Shown: positions 1-7,827, numbered from the stretch's first letter. The stretch is 64,000 bases of DNA from Microbacterium testaceum StLB037 (GCF_900104345.1 NZ_FNJN01000001.1:248001-312000); one strand, 5' to 3'. Notes: generated by a model not told the origin, from the sequence alone. Numbers and translations are program-made.

Positions 1-129
1 GCCGACCGGGTCGCCGTCGCGCCAGGCACCGGTGGCGGGAGGGCGGCCGAGGAGGGACCGGGCGTCGGCCTCCGTCACCGGGGCCGAGGGCACCGTGTCT
101 TCGGAGATCTGCCAGTCCATGGCATCCAT
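1..129 (-). CDS. Hypothetical protein, N-terminal fragment
   Basis: The window contains only the first 43 codons, which run off the left edge. The protein begins MDAMDWQISED. The start chosen is the ATG at 129-127, preceded by GGAGAG five bases upstream. A second in-frame ATG at 120 is possible. No family is recognisable from this fragment. It is divergent from the SDR gene at 237, so the 130-236 gap should hold promoters for both; GTGTCGGAG at 138-146 lies there but lacks a -10 box at the spacing seen elsewhere in the window. Confidence 0.6.
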   Translation of the reverse strand, partial: MDAMDWQISEDTVPSAPVTEADARSLLGRPPATGAWRDGDPVG

Positions 130-236
130 TCTCTCCGGTGTCGGAGGGGTCGACCGGACTGTTACGGTCGCGGACCACGGCGACGGTGCTTGTCAAGAAC
201 CCGTTCCCTCCCGGGTGGGGTCGTCATGATCCGGGC

Positions 237-935
237 ATGGCGAACTTCCTCCTCATCGCGGCCTCGAGCGACATCGGTCAGGCGACGGCGAAACGACTGC
301 AGGACGCGGGACACCGCGTCGTGACCACCGCGCGGGACTCCTCGCGGATCGAACCCGACTTCACCCTGGATGCCACCGACTTCGACGCCGTGGACCGCGT
401 CGTCGGCGAGGCGGGCGATCTCGACGGCATCGCGGTGTTCGCGGGCTCGATGCTGCTCAAGCCTGCGCACCTGACCTCGCGCGAGCAGTACGACGAGCTC
501 ATCGCCGCCTCGCTGACCACGGCGTTCGCCGCCGTCCGCGCCGCAGGATCCCACATGCGCGACGGGGGAGCGGTCGTGCTGGTCTCGTCGGCGGCGGCCC
601 TCGCGGGGCTGCCGAACCACGACGGGATCGCCGCAGCGAAGGCCGGGGTTATCGGTCTGACGCTCTCGGCCGCCGCGAGCTATGCCGCGCACGGACTGCG
701 CGTGAACGCCGTGGCCCCGGGCCTCGTGCAGACGCGGCTGACCGAGAAGCTCACCTCGAGCGACATGTCGCGCAAGGTGTCGGAGGCGATGCACCCGCTC
801 GGTCGCCTCGGCGAGCCCGACGACGTCGCGCGCGCCGTGGAGTTCCTCCTCGCGCCCGAGAACGCGTGGATGACCGGCCAGGTGCTGGGCGTCGACGGGG
901 GCCTGGGAAGCCTGCGGCCGCGGCAGAAGGTGTGA
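237..935 (+). CDS. SDR-family protein with degenerate active site
   Basis: This 232-residue protein has the short-chain dehydrogenase/reductase fold: an N-terminal Rossmann strand (residues 3-20), a conserved Ser pair near 117-118, and the C-terminal RVNAVAPGLVQT segment typical of FabG-like SDRs. The ATG at 237 is chosen because the Rossmann strand begins there; the upstream in-frame extension does not resemble the family. The cofactor motif TGxxxGIG is reduced to ASSDIG. The catalytic YxxxK is changed: Lys135 is present but the Tyr position (131) is Ile. It may have lost classical reductase activity or use another general acid. Substrate unknown. Confidence 0.8.
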   Translation: MANFLLIAASSDIGQATAKRLQDAGHRVVTTARDSSRIEPDFTLDATDFDAVDRVVGEAGDLDGIAVFAGSMLLKPAHLTSREQYDELIAASLTTAFAAVRAAGSHMRDGGAVVLVSSAAALAGLPNHDGIAAAKAGVIGLTLSAAASYAAHGLRVNAVAPGLVQTRLTEKLTSSDMSRKVSEAMHPLGRLGEPDDVARAVEFLLAPENAWMTGQVLGVDGGLGSLRPRQKV

Positions 936-942
936 CCCCCGC

Positions 943-1007
943 CGCGTGAGGGGTCGGTTCTGGTCGCCTCGCACGCGGCCGGGCGACACATTCCGACCCC
1001 TCACGCG
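943..1007. repeat. 15-bp inverted repeat (REP-like)
   Basis: The arms CGCGTGAGGGGTCGG (943-957) and its exact reverse complement (993-1007) flank about 35 bases. It lies between the convergent SDR and metY genes. It could be a terminator for the SDR gene or a member of a dispersed palindromic repeat family. No T-tract follows. Confidence 0.7.
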
Positions 1008-1021
1008 CGTCGGCACACGCG

Positions 1022-1060
1022 CGAACGCCCCGACCCGGGGAGCCCGGGGCGGGGCGTTCG
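1022..1060 (-). terminator. Terminator-like hairpin after metY
   Basis: An 11-bp perfect inverted repeat (1022-1032 with 1050-1060, CGAACGCCCCG type) lies 11 bases beyond the metY stop codon. It can form on either strand and could serve both convergent genes. There is no strong T-tract, which is common in high-GC actinobacteria. Confidence 0.65.
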
Positions 1061-1071
1061 GCGCGTGCGGG

Positions 1072-2394
1072 TCAGGCGCGGGCGGCCTCGGACAGGCGAC
1101 GCGCGGCGGCGAGGGCCTCGTCGAGGTCGGCCTTGAGGTCGTCGATGTTCTCGAGCCCCACCGACAGGCGCACCAGGCCCGGGGTCACGCCGGCGGTGAG
1201 CTGCTGCTCGGGCGTGAGCTGCGAGTGGGTGGTGGACGCCGGGTGGATGACCAGCGAGCGCACGTCGCCGATGTTGGCGAGGTGGCTGAACAGGCTCAGC
1301 GAGTTGACGAACTCGCGGCCCGCCTCGACGCCGCCCTTCAGCTCGAACGACAGCACTGCGCCGACGCCCTTGGGGGCGTAGTTGTTGGCCGCGGCGTACC
1401 AGGGCGAGGTCGGCAGACCGGAGTAGTTGACGGTCGCGACGTCGGGGTGCGACTCGAGCCACTCCGCGATCTCCTGCGCGTTCTGCACGTGGCGCTCGAT
1501 GCGCAGCGACAGGGTCTCGATGCCCTGGATGAGCTGCCACGCGCTCTGCGGCGAGATCGAGGCTCCGAGGTCGCGCAGCAGCTGTACGCGCGCCTTGATG
1601 ATGTAGGCGAGGCCGTCGCCGACCGCCTGCGTGTAGACCGCGCCGTGGTACGAGGGGTCGGGGGTCGTCAGGCCCGGGAAGCGCTCGGAGTTCTCGGACC
1701 AGGGGAAGGTTCCGCCGTCGACGATGACGCCGCCGATCGTGGTGCCGTGCCCGCCGAGGAACTTGGTCGCCGAGTGGACGATGATGTCGGCGCCGTGCTC
1801 GAAGGGGCGGATGAGGTACGGGGTCGCGATCGTGTTGTCGACGATGAGCGGCACCCCGGCGTCGTGGGCGATGTCGGCGACGGAGCGGATGTCGAGCACG
1901 TTGATCTTGGGGTTGCCGATGGTCTCGGCGAAGAACAGCTTGGTGTTCGGACGCACCGCCGCGCGCCACTCTTCGGGGTCGTCCTGGTTCTCGACGAAGG
2001 TCGTCTCGATGCCGAGCTTGGCGAGGGTGTACTTGAAGAGGTTGTACGTGCCGCCGTAGATCGAGCTCGACGAGACGATGTGGTCGCCCGCCTGCGCGAT
2101 GTTGAGGACGGCGAAGGTCTCGGCTGCCTGTCCGCTGGCGACGAGGAGGGCGCCGGTGCCGCCCTCGAGGCCCGCGACGCGCTGCTCGACGACGTCTTGC
2201 GTGGGGTTCTGGATACGCGTGTAGATGTTGCCGAACTCGGCCAGCGCGAACAGGTTCGCGGCGTGGTCGGCGTTGTCGAACACGTACGAGGTGGTCTGGT
2301 AGATCGGGGTGGCGCGGGCCTTGGTCACCGGGTCGGGCTGTGCGCCGGTGTGGATCTGCTTGGTCTCGAAACGCCAGTTCTCGGGTACCGACAT
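1072..2394 (-). CDS. metY: O-acetylhomoserine aminocarboxypropyltransferase (sulfhydrylase)
   Basis: This 440-residue PLP enzyme belongs to the Cys/Met-metabolism (trans-sulfuration) family, in which O-acetylhomoserine and sulfide give homocysteine for methionine synthesis. Visible marks are an N-terminal RFETKQIHTG, an IYTRIQNPT segment near 57-65, DNTIATP (186-192), and the PLP-lysine motif SATKFLGGHG with Lys211. The length is normal for MetY and longer than MetB/MetC (about 380). No met gene is adjacent and no SAM riboswitch is apparent in the roughly 50-base leader. It is transcribed divergently from the second SDR gene. Confidence 0.92.
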   Translation of the reverse strand: MSVPENWRFETKQIHTGAQPDPVTKARATPIYQTTSYVFDNADHAANLFALAEFGNIYTRIQNPTQDVVEQRVAGLEGGTGALLVASGQAAETFAVLNIAQAGDHIVSSSSIYGGTYNLFKYTLAKLGIETTFVENQDDPEEWRAAVRPNTKLFFAETIGNPKINVLDIRSVADIAHDAGVPLIVDNTIATPYLIRPFEHGADIIVHSATKFLGGHGTTIGGVIVDGGTFPWSENSERFPGLTTPDPSYHGAVYTQAVGDGLAYIIKARVQLLRDLGASISPQSAWQLIQGIETLSLRIERHVQNAQEIAEWLESHPDVATVNYSGLPTSPWYAAANNYAPKGVGAVLSFELKGGVEAGREFVNSLSLFSHLANIGDVRSLVIHPASTTHSQLTPEQQLTAGVTPGLVRLSVGLENIDDLKADLDEALAAARRLSEAARA

Positions 2395-2443
2395 GACTGC
2401 TCCTCAGCTTCTGGAGGCCGGGCGGTCGCCGTGGCCTGCTGCG

Positions 2444-2466
2444 AGCGTAGGGACAGCCTCCGACAC
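2444..2466 (-). promoter_or_regulatory. metY promoter, GTGTCGGAG-N8-TACGCT
   Basis: Read on the minus strand, GTGTCGGAG is followed by exactly 8 bases and then TACGCT. This gives a leader of about 43-50 bases to the metY ATG. The layout matches the RecA-independent, PafBC-type damage promoter of mycobacteria (TTGTCRGTG-N8-TAnnnT). The divergent SDR promoter (2512-2534) has the same 9-mer. Confidence 0.55.
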
Positions 2467-2511
2467 CGACAACCGATGGGGACACGGGCCGTAACACCGC
2501 GCCGCGGTCCG

Positions 2512-2534
2512 GTGTCGGAGGGGACCGATAGCGT
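2512..2534 (+). promoter_or_regulatory. SDR promoter, GTGTCGGAG-N8-TAGCGT, leaderless
   Basis: GTGTCGGAG at 2512-2520, 8 bases, then TAGCGT at 2529-2534. The start codon at 2542 lies 8 bases after the box, so the mRNA probably begins at or next to the ATG. Together with the metY promoter it makes a 12-bp inverted repeat (CCTCCGACACCG / CGGTGTCGGAGG). Confidence 0.6.
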
Positions 2535-2541
2535 GGATGCC

Positions 2542-3312
2542 ATGACACGACGCGCAGTGGTGACCGGGGCCAGTTCGGGTATCGGAGAGGCGACGGCGCG
2601 CCTCTTGCGCTCGCGCGGGTGGGAGGTCGTGGGCGTCGCCCGTCGCGCGGACCGCCTCGCGGCCCTCGAGGCCGAGACCGGGGTCGTCGCGCACGCGGCC
2701 GACCTGACCGACGCCGCCGACGTCGCCGGGCTGTCGACCTGGCTGCGCGAGACCGGCGGACTCGACGCGCTCGTGCACGTCGCCGGAGGGGCGCGCGGCA
2801 GCGACCGCGTCGAAGACGGCGACCCCGAGGACTGGCGCTGGATGTTCGAGGCGAACGTGCTCTCAGGGCAGCGGCTCGTGGCATCCCTTCTGCCTCTCCT
2901 GCGCTCGGCCGCCGATGCCGGCGGCCACGCCGACCTGCTCTTCGTCACCTCGACCGCCGCACAGACGGCCTACCCGGGCGGCGGCGGGTACAACGCGGCC
3001 AAGGCGGGCGAGGCGATGCTCGTGCACGCTCTGCGTCAGGAGCTCAACGGCGAACCCCTGCGCGTCATCGAGATCGCCCCGGGCATGGTGCGCACCGAGG
3101 AGTTCAGTCTCAACCGCCTGGGCGGAAATCAGGAAGCCGCCGACAAGTTGTACGCGGGTGTCGAGGCGCCGCTCCTGGCCGACGACGTCGCCGACGTCAT
3201 CGCGTACGCCCTCGACGCCCCCGGTCACGTGAACCTCGACCTGGTCACCCTGCGTCCCGTGGCCCAGTCCGCGCAGCACCTGCTCGCGCGCGGGCCCCTG
3301 ACGACGCGCTGA
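2542..3312 (+). CDS. SDR-family oxidoreductase
   Basis: This 256-residue NAD(P)-dependent short-chain dehydrogenase is complete. It has the cofactor motif TGASSGIG (residues 8-15), the VHVAGG segment (79-83, the family NAG position), Ser near 137, and catalytic YNAAK with Tyr150 and Lys154. IAPGMVRTE follows. The ATG at 2542 is supported by the leaderless promoter directly ahead. It resembles the classical YdfG-type SDRs that act on small hydroxy acids or polyols. The substrate cannot be told from sequence. Confidence 0.88.
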   Translation: MTRRAVVTGASSGIGEATARLLRSRGWEVVGVARRADRLAALEAETGVVAHAADLTDAADVAGLSTWLRETGGLDALVHVAGGARGSDRVEDGDPEDWRWMFEANVLSGQRLVASLLPLLRSAADAGGHADLLFVTSTAAQTAYPGGGGYNAAKAGEAMLVHALRQELNGEPLRVIEIAPGMVRTEEFSLNRLGGNQEAADKLYAGVEAPLLADDVADVIAYALDAPGHVNLDLVTLRPVAQSAQHLLARGPLTTR

Positions 3313-3320
3313 CCCGGGGG

Positions 3321-3337
3321 CGACCGCGCCGCGGTCG
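3321..3337. terminator. Small hairpin between convergent genes
   Basis: CGACCGC, a GCC loop and GCGGTCG form a 7-bp stem 8 bases after the SDR stop and 31 bases from the end of the convergent MFS gene. It is the only candidate terminator in this short gap. It is weak and has no T-tract. Confidence 0.35.
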
Positions 3338-3367
3338 ACAGCGGCGGAAGGCAGCCCGGTAGCGGGG

Positions 3368-4864
3368 TCAGCCCACCTCTCCGCGCGCCGCGGTGGCGGT
3401 GACCTCGACCTCCGCCGCGTCGGAGAACGCGACCTTCGGGACGAAGAACAGCAGCACGGCGGCGAGCAGGCCGCCCGCGCTGCAGATGATCCACACGGTG
3501 ACGTAGCCGGCGAACGGTGCGGCGGTTCCGATCGCGGCTCCCGCACCGCCGGCCAGCACCACGCCGAAGATCGCGGACGACATGGTGCCGCCCATCGTCT
3601 TGGTCGTGTTGGTCATCGCCGAGGCGACGCCCGTCTGTCCGCGCGGAGCCGCCGCCGCGGCGGCGGCGGGCATCGCCGCGACCAGGGCGCCCGCGCCGAG
3701 ACCCGCGATGCCGAGGCTCAGCAGCACCTGCCACAGCTGGTCGTGCAGGGGCAGGAGGAGGGCGTACCCGACACCGACGAGAGCCGCGGCCCCGATGAGC
3801 ATGACGCGCGGGCTCGCGCGACGCGAGGTGACGGCGAAGAGGACGGCGCCGACGATGAGCGAGAGCAGGTAGGCGCCGACCACGTTCGAGCGCTGCGTCG
3901 CGTCGAGGCCCAGGCCGTAGCCGAGGGCGGGGTCGGTGCCGATGTAGGTGACGAGCGGCCCCTGAGCCCCGAGCAGGCTGATCCCGACGAGGAAGGCGGT
4001 GGCCTGCACGGGCCACATCTCGGGACGCCGGAGCATGCGGATGTCGATGGCCGGATCGGGTTGGCGTAGCTCGTAGCGCACGAAGAGCGCGCCGAGGATC
4101 ACACCGACCACGAGGAGGCCGCCGATGACGAGGGGGCCCGGGCCCGCCGGCAGGCGCACGAACGACAGCGCCCCGGTGATGAACAGCAGAGCACCGGCGA
4201 GGATGACGAAGCCGCCGACGTCGAGACGGCGCGGCTCGCTCGAGCGCTCGGACTCGGGCACCCCGAGCCAGATCGCGACGCTGATGAGGGTCACCACGAC
4301 GGCCGGGATCGCCAGAGAGAGCGGGAGGTCGCCCCCGCTCGCGGCGAAGAAGCGACCGGCGGCGAGGGCGCCGAGGATGCCGCCGAACTGCAGGCCGACG
4401 ACGAGGAGTCCGGCGGCACGGCGCGTCTGGGACACTCCGCGCTGCTGGCGGCGTCCGCGGTCGAAGATCAGGGCGATCTCGAGAGGCAGCCAGACGACGT
4501 AGAACCCCTGGAACGCCCACGCCACGAGGAAGGTCGCGAACGAGTCGGCGAACACCAGCGCCCAGCTCGCGAGAGCGGTGGCGATCGCCGAGAGCAGCAG
4601 GATGCGCTTGTGCCCGAACATGTCGCCGAGCTTGGCGAGGACGGGGAGGACCAGGGCCGACACGAGGAGCTGGGCCGCTTCGAACCAGTTGATGTCGGCG
4701 TCGCGGATCCCGAGGTGCGTGACGATCTCGGGGAACAGGGGGATGTAGAAACCCTGGAGGATGCCACTGGCCAGCTCCACGAGAACGAACCAGCCGATGA
4801 GACCCGCGGTCACCCCGAGCGCGGAGGTGCGCACCCGTGCGACCGCGCCGGAGACGCGCGACAT
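3368..4864 (-). CDS. MFS transporter (drug exporter type)
   Basis: This 498-residue inner-membrane protein is a major facilitator with about 14 hydrophobic segments. Motif A is visible as LGDMFGHKR after the second helix. The central part carries a long cytoplasmic loop (RRLDVGG) as in DHA2-type exporters. A low-complexity alanine run (AAAAAAA) precedes helix 11. The ATG at 4864 is preferred over upstream starts because a TACTCT -10 box ends 6 bases before it and the upstream codons are arginine-rich and unlike the family. Substrate unknown. It is convergent with the SDR gene. Confidence 0.85.
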   Translation of the reverse strand: MSRVSGAVARVRTSALGVTAGLIGWFVLVELASGILQGFYIPLFPEIVTHLGIRDADINWFEAAQLLVSALVLPVLAKLGDMFGHKRILLLSAIATALASWALVFADSFATFLVAWAFQGFYVVWLPLEIALIFDRGRRQQRGVSQTRRAAGLLVVGLQFGGILGALAAGRFFAASGGDLPLSLAIPAVVVTLISVAIWLGVPESERSSEPRRLDVGGFVILAGALLFITGALSFVRLPAGPGPLVIGGLLVVGVILGALFVRYELRQPDPAIDIRMLRRPEMWPVQATAFLVGISLLGAQGPLVTYIGTDPALGYGLGLDATQRSNVVGAYLLSLIVGAVLFAVTSRRASPRVMLIGAAALVGVGYALLLPLHDQLWQVLLSLGIAGLGAGALVAAMPAAAAAAAPRGQTGVASAMTNTTKTMGGTMSSAIFGVVLAGGAGAAIGTAAPFAGYVTVWIICSAGGLLAAVLLFFVPKVAFSDAAEVEVTATAARGEVG

Positions 4865-4870
4865 GGCGTG

Positions 4871-4876
4871 AGAGTA
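4871..4876 (-). promoter_or_regulatory. -10 box of the MFS gene, leaderless
   Basis: TACTCT read on the minus strand ends 6 bases before the ATG, which places the transcription start on the start codon itself. No clear -35 is seen. Confidence 0.5.
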
Positions 4877-4970
4877 ACACCGCGGGCACCGGGTCGACGA
4901 CGCGGGGGGATGCGCCGCGGAGCGCGTGCGGGGCGCCTCTCGCCGTCGCGGCGCGGCAGCCGTCATGGAG

Positions 4971-5004
4971 CGTGCTACGTTCACTCGTAAACGTGCAAAA
5001 AGGA
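4971..5004 (+). promoter_or_regulatory. Flagellar start-region element, copy 1
   Basis: A -10-like TACGTT (4976-4981) is followed by CTCGTAAACGTGCAAAAAGG. The same layout precedes the sigma-factor gene (5839-5870) and the HU-like gene (32233-32264), and a related core lies ahead of csrA. The core GWAAACGWGCARAAA falls in the first transcribed bases. AAGGAG at its end is the ribosome site of the gene at 5015. Confidence 0.55.
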
Positions 5005-5014
5005 GCTGGCGCGA

Positions 5015-5749
5015 ATGGGGTGGGACGCGCGGGCCGTGGCGGTGGACGGAGCGGGATTGCGCTCCGGCATGACCGCCGCAGAGATGGTGGCTCGGTTCGC
5101 CCGGCTCAACGAGCTGGCGACCGCCGATGCCCTGCGCGAGTTCGCCGACCCCGGCTCCCCGGCACCGACCTTACGCGCTCGGATGGTCTCCGCGCGCTTG
5201 GCCGACGAGTCCCGCCTCCTCGGGGGTGGTCGATCGGAGTCGCACGCCGACGCGGTGTTCGACCGCTGGCTGCGCGCGCACGGGATGATCCCGCATCGCG
5301 GCGTGGCCTGGGGCCGCGTGAGCACGCTCGGGCCGTACTCCCGGCTCGTCCTGACGCTCGCGGCCACCATGCGCGTGGGGACGCGTGCCGCCCTCGTGCG
5401 CCTCGACCACGACGTGCGTCGCGTCACCCGGGCCCTCGAGGAGGAGGGGTGCGACGCGGCGTTCGAGCAGTTCCATCGCGATGCGCGCGCGTTCGCCCGC
5501 CCGTCGTTCCCACGCGTGCAGGCGGGGGTGCTCGTGAGTCCGGTGCGCGGCTGGCGATGGAACGAGCGGGAGCGCTTCTCGCGCCTTCTGAACCGGCACG
5601 GCCTCCGCGCGCGCTCGGGATTGGCGGAGGACCAGTGCCACGTCGACGCGGGGGCTCCGCTCGTCATCTGGAACCCCCGTCTCGCGACCGTGCCGATCGG
5701 CGAGGCGCCCGTGACCGTCGTGGATCTCCGGGTGATGGCGCGGTCCTGA
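5015..5749 (+). CDS. Unknown protein at head of flagellar cluster
   Basis: This 244-residue protein is probably soluble and rich in Arg, Ala and Leu, with no signal peptide or membrane segment. I recognise no domain. The N-terminal half contains a helical stretch (TAAEMVARFARLNELATADAL), and the last third has Trp-rich RGWRWNERERF. AAGGAG lies 10 bases before the ATG. Its start region is almost the same as that of the adjacent sigma-factor gene, so the two are likely co-regulated and it may be a flagellar regulator or assembly factor. That role is inference from position and promoter only. Confidence 0.7.
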   Translation: MGWDARAVAVDGAGLRSGMTAAEMVARFARLNELATADALREFADPGSPAPTLRARMVSARLADESRLLGGGRSESHADAVFDRWLRAHGMIPHRGVAWGRVSTLGPYSRLVLTLAATMRVGTRAALVRLDHDVRRVTRALEEEGCDAAFEQFHRDARAFARPSFPRVQAGVLVSPVRGWRWNERERFSRLLNRHGLRARSGLAEDQCHVDAGAPLVIWNPRLATVPIGEAPVTVVDLRVMARS

Positions 5750-5830
5750 GCGCGCTCGCCGCGACCCGACGGCGACGTCCCGCGTCGGCCTGAACCCCGG
5801 GGCCGGGACCCGGGGCGGGGAGCGGTTTCG

Positions 5831-5872
5831 GAGTGTGTTAGTTTCTGCTTGTAAACGAGCAAAAAGCAGGAG
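5831..5872 (+). promoter_or_regulatory. Flagellar start-region element, copy 2 (sigma gene)
   Basis: TAGTTT (5839-5844) precedes CTTGTAAACGAGCAAAAAGC (5849-5867), 33 bases before the GTG start. The upstream stretch GGAGYGTGYTA is also shared with copy 1. GCTTGT-AA-ACGAGC is a near-palindrome, which could be an operator or an RNA hairpin. CAGGAG at 5867-5872 is the ribosome site. Confidence 0.55.
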
Positions 5873-5877
5873 CCCCC

Positions 5878-6753
5878 GTGTTGAGCAGCGTCACTGCCCC
5901 CCGTGAGTCCGAGACCCCGATGTCGCCGGAGCGTCTCGCCCGGGAGAACCTGCCCCTGGCGAAGTACCTCGCCGTCGAGAAGGCGCGCAGCGCGCAGCAC
6001 GTCGATCTCGACGATCTCCTCTCGGCGGCGTACCTGGGCCTGGCCACCGCGTCGATGGAGTACGAGCCCGCACGCGGCATCCCGTTCGGCGCGTACGCGC
6101 GCACGAAGATCACGTGGGCGATCCTCAACGAGATGCGCGCCGCCGACCCGGCGGGCGAGCGCAGTCGCGAGAAGATCGAGCGGGTGCGCGTCGCCGACGA
6201 GCTCGTGCGAGTGCGAACCGGTCGGGCCGCGAGCGTGGCGGAGCTGGCCGCCGAATCGGGCCTCGACGCCGAGGTCGTGGAGAAGATGCGGGTCCTCGAC
6301 GAGATGGTCCGCACCGGGACGAGCTTCGAGGTGCAGTTCGAGAACGACGACTCCCGGCAGGTCGCCGACCTCACCGACAGCGTCATCCTGCCCGAGCACG
6401 CCGTCGAACAGGCCGAGAAGCAGCGCATGCTCGAGCGCATCGTCAACGCCCTGCCCGACCAGATGCGCCAGGTCATCCGCGGGGTCTACCTCGACGAGCG
6501 GATGGTCAAGGACGTCGCCGCGGATCTCGCGGTCAGCCACGCCTACGTCTCGAAGCTTCGACGGATCGGTCTCGGACTCATGCGCGAGGCCCTCGACGCG
6601 TGGGAGAACGGCACGACGCCGGATCGCTCGACGGCCACGAAGGCCGCCTTCTTCGACGGCGTCTTCGGCTCCGCGCCGGTGCCGTCGGGCCGGGCCCTGC
6701 AGGGGGCCGCGTCGTCGAGCGCGGAGCTGGCGGGACTGGCGCTGCCGGCCTGA
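5878..6753 (+). CDS. fliA: RNA polymerase sigma factor, FliA/WhiG (sigma-28) type
   Basis: This 291-residue protein directs RNA polymerase to flagellar promoters. Region 2 is clear (HVDLDDLLSAAYLGLATA then GIPFGAYARTKITWAILNEMR), as in FliA/WhiG. A region 3 follows (AELAAESGLD). Region 4 holds the helix-turn-helix KDVAADLAVSHAYVSKLRRIG near 204-224. The C-terminal 60 residues are extra. The GTG start is chosen from CAGGAG five bases upstream. It sits directly before fliC, whose promoter is one of six near-identical sigma-28-like sites in the cluster. No FlgM anti-sigma gene is recognisable. Confidence 0.9.
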   Translation: MLSSVTAPRESETPMSPERLARENLPLAKYLAVEKARSAQHVDLDDLLSAAYLGLATASMEYEPARGIPFGAYARTKITWAILNEMRAADPAGERSREKIERVRVADELVRVRTGRAASVAELAAESGLDAEVVEKMRVLDEMVRTGTSFEVQFENDDSRQVADLTDSVILPEHAVEQAEKQRMLERIVNALPDQMRQVIRGVYLDERMVKDVAADLAVSHAYVSKLRRIGLGLMREALDAWENGTTPDRSTATKAAFFDGVFGSAPVPSGRALQGAASSSAELAGLALPA

Positions 6754-6812
6754 TCCGACCGACCGGATGCCGCCGAGCGGGCGGCCCCGCGGAGTTCTTC
6801 GCACAGCTCGGT

Positions 6813-6839
6813 TACGCCCGGCCCGCCCCGTCGCGATGG
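6813..6839 (+). promoter_or_regulatory. Sigma-28-type promoter of fliC
   Basis: TACG, 15 bases, CGCGATGG. The known sigma-28/WhiG consensus is TAAA-N15-GCCGATAA, so spacing and the CGATA core agree. A start about 7 bases after the box gives a leader near 53 bases that begins at the hairpin at 6848. Confidence 0.75.
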
Positions 6840-6847
6840 TGGGGGGT

Positions 6848-6892
6848 GCGGGGCCACGGACGGCCCCGCTTCGAACACCCCATCCACGGAGG
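6848..6892 (+). promoter_or_regulatory. fliC leader with two putative CsrA sites
   Basis: Site 1 is a perfect 8-bp stem (GCGGGGCC, 6848-6855, with GGCCCCGC, 6862-6869) that displays the hexaloop ACGGAC. Site 2 is ACGGA at 6886-6890, flanked by CC and GG, and it overlaps the ribosome site GGAGG (6888-6892) six bases before the ATG. The known CsrA target is ANGGA in a hairpin loop. The two-site layout resembles the hag leader of Bacillus subtilis, where CsrA blocks flagellin translation until FliW sequesters it. Confidence 0.7.
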
Positions 6893-6898
6893 AACAAC

Positions 6899-7726
6899 AT
6901 GGGTCTTCAGATCGCAACCAACGTCGGTGCTCTCAACGCGTACCGCAACCTGTCGGTCAACCAGAACGACGTGTCGAAGTCGCTCGAGAAACTCTCGAGC
7001 GGTCAGCGCATCAACCGTGCGGCCGACGACGCCGCCGGGCTCGCCATCTCCGAGGGCCTGCGCTCGCAGGTCAACGGCTTGAACGTTGCCGCGCGCAACG
7101 CCCAGGACGGCATCTCGGTCATCCAGACCGCGGAAGGCGCCCTGACTCAGGTCCACTCGATCCTGCAGCGCGTGCGCGATCTCGCGGTGCAGGCGGGTAA
7201 CGACTCCAACAACCCCGCGTCGCGCGACGCGATCAAGACGGAGATCGACACCCTGGGCGAGGAGCTGACGCGCGTCGCCGAGAGCACCAACTTCAACGGA
7301 ATCAAGCTCCTCAACGGTGACAACGCCGCCTTGACCTTCCAGGTCGGCGCGGGTGCCGTCGCCGCCGAGGACCAGATCTCGGTCACGCTCACGGACTTCA
7401 GCACCCTCGGTGCGACGGTCGGGGCACTGACGGTGGACACGGCGGCGAACGCGGCGACGTCCATCGCGGCCATCGACACCCAGATCACGAACGTGTCGAC
7501 CGCCCGCGCCGGAATCGGTGCGGCGCAGAACCGCTTCGAGTCGACCATCAACTCGCTGCAGGTCTCGGCCGAGAACCTGTCCGCCGCGAAGAGCCGCATC
7601 GTCGACACCGACATGGCGGCCGAGATGGTCAAGTACACGGCCTCGAACATCCTGGCTCAGGCGGGCACCGCGATGCTCGCCCAGGCCAACCAGTCGGGCC
7701 AGGGCGTCCTGCAGCTCCTGCGCTGA
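6899..7726 (+). CDS. fliC: Flagellin
   Basis: This 275-residue filament subunit has the conserved flagellin D0/D1 ends. The N-terminus is MGLQIATNVGALNAYRNL with LSSGQRINRAADDAAGLAISE. The C-terminus has KSRIVDTDMAAEMVKYTASNILAQAGTAMLAQANQ and the final VLQLLR. The middle is short (about 80 residues), so the large variable D2/D3 domains are missing, as in many Gram-positive flagellins. The ATG at 6899 has GGAGG six bases upstream. It is transcribed alone, between a sigma-28-type promoter and a strong terminator, as expected for the most abundant flagellar product. Confidence 0.97.
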   Translation: MGLQIATNVGALNAYRNLSVNQNDVSKSLEKLSSGQRINRAADDAAGLAISEGLRSQVNGLNVAARNAQDGISVIQTAEGALTQVHSILQRVRDLAVQAGNDSNNPASRDAIKTEIDTLGEELTRVAESTNFNGIKLLNGDNAALTFQVGAGAVAAEDQISVTLTDFSTLGATVGALTVDTAANAATSIAAIDTQITNVSTARAGIGAAQNRFESTINSLQVSAENLSAAKSRIVDTDMAAEMVKYTASNILAQAGTAMLAQANQSGQGVLQLLR

Positions 7727-7746
7727 TCCGCAGCGCTGACGCGCCG

Positions 7747-7786
7747 GCGACGCCCGGGCGGGGGATTCCTCTCGCCCGGGCGTCGC
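7747..7786 (+). terminator. fliC terminator
   Basis: A perfect 14-bp stem (GCGACGCCCGGGCG at 7747-7760 with 7773-7786) with a 12-base loop lies 20 bases after the fliC stop. Only two T follow. It should isolate fliC from fliD. Confidence 0.85.
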
Positions 7787-7827
7787 TTCACCCGGGATCG
7801 CTGCACAGACGGAAGACGAAAGACACC

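Noticed and set aside
138..168. TGTCGG-type promoter at the left end
   Set aside because: GTGTCGGAG is present but no TAnnnT follows after 8 bases; the nearest box (TACGGT) is 16 bases away.
2395..2541. Possible SAM riboswitch upstream of metY
   Set aside because: The roughly 50-base leader is too short and none of the conserved SAM-riboswitch stems could be recognised.
7809..7813. ACGGA in the fliD leader as a CsrA site
   Set aside because: No stem places it in a loop, and there is no sigma-28-type promoter upstream; left out of the set.
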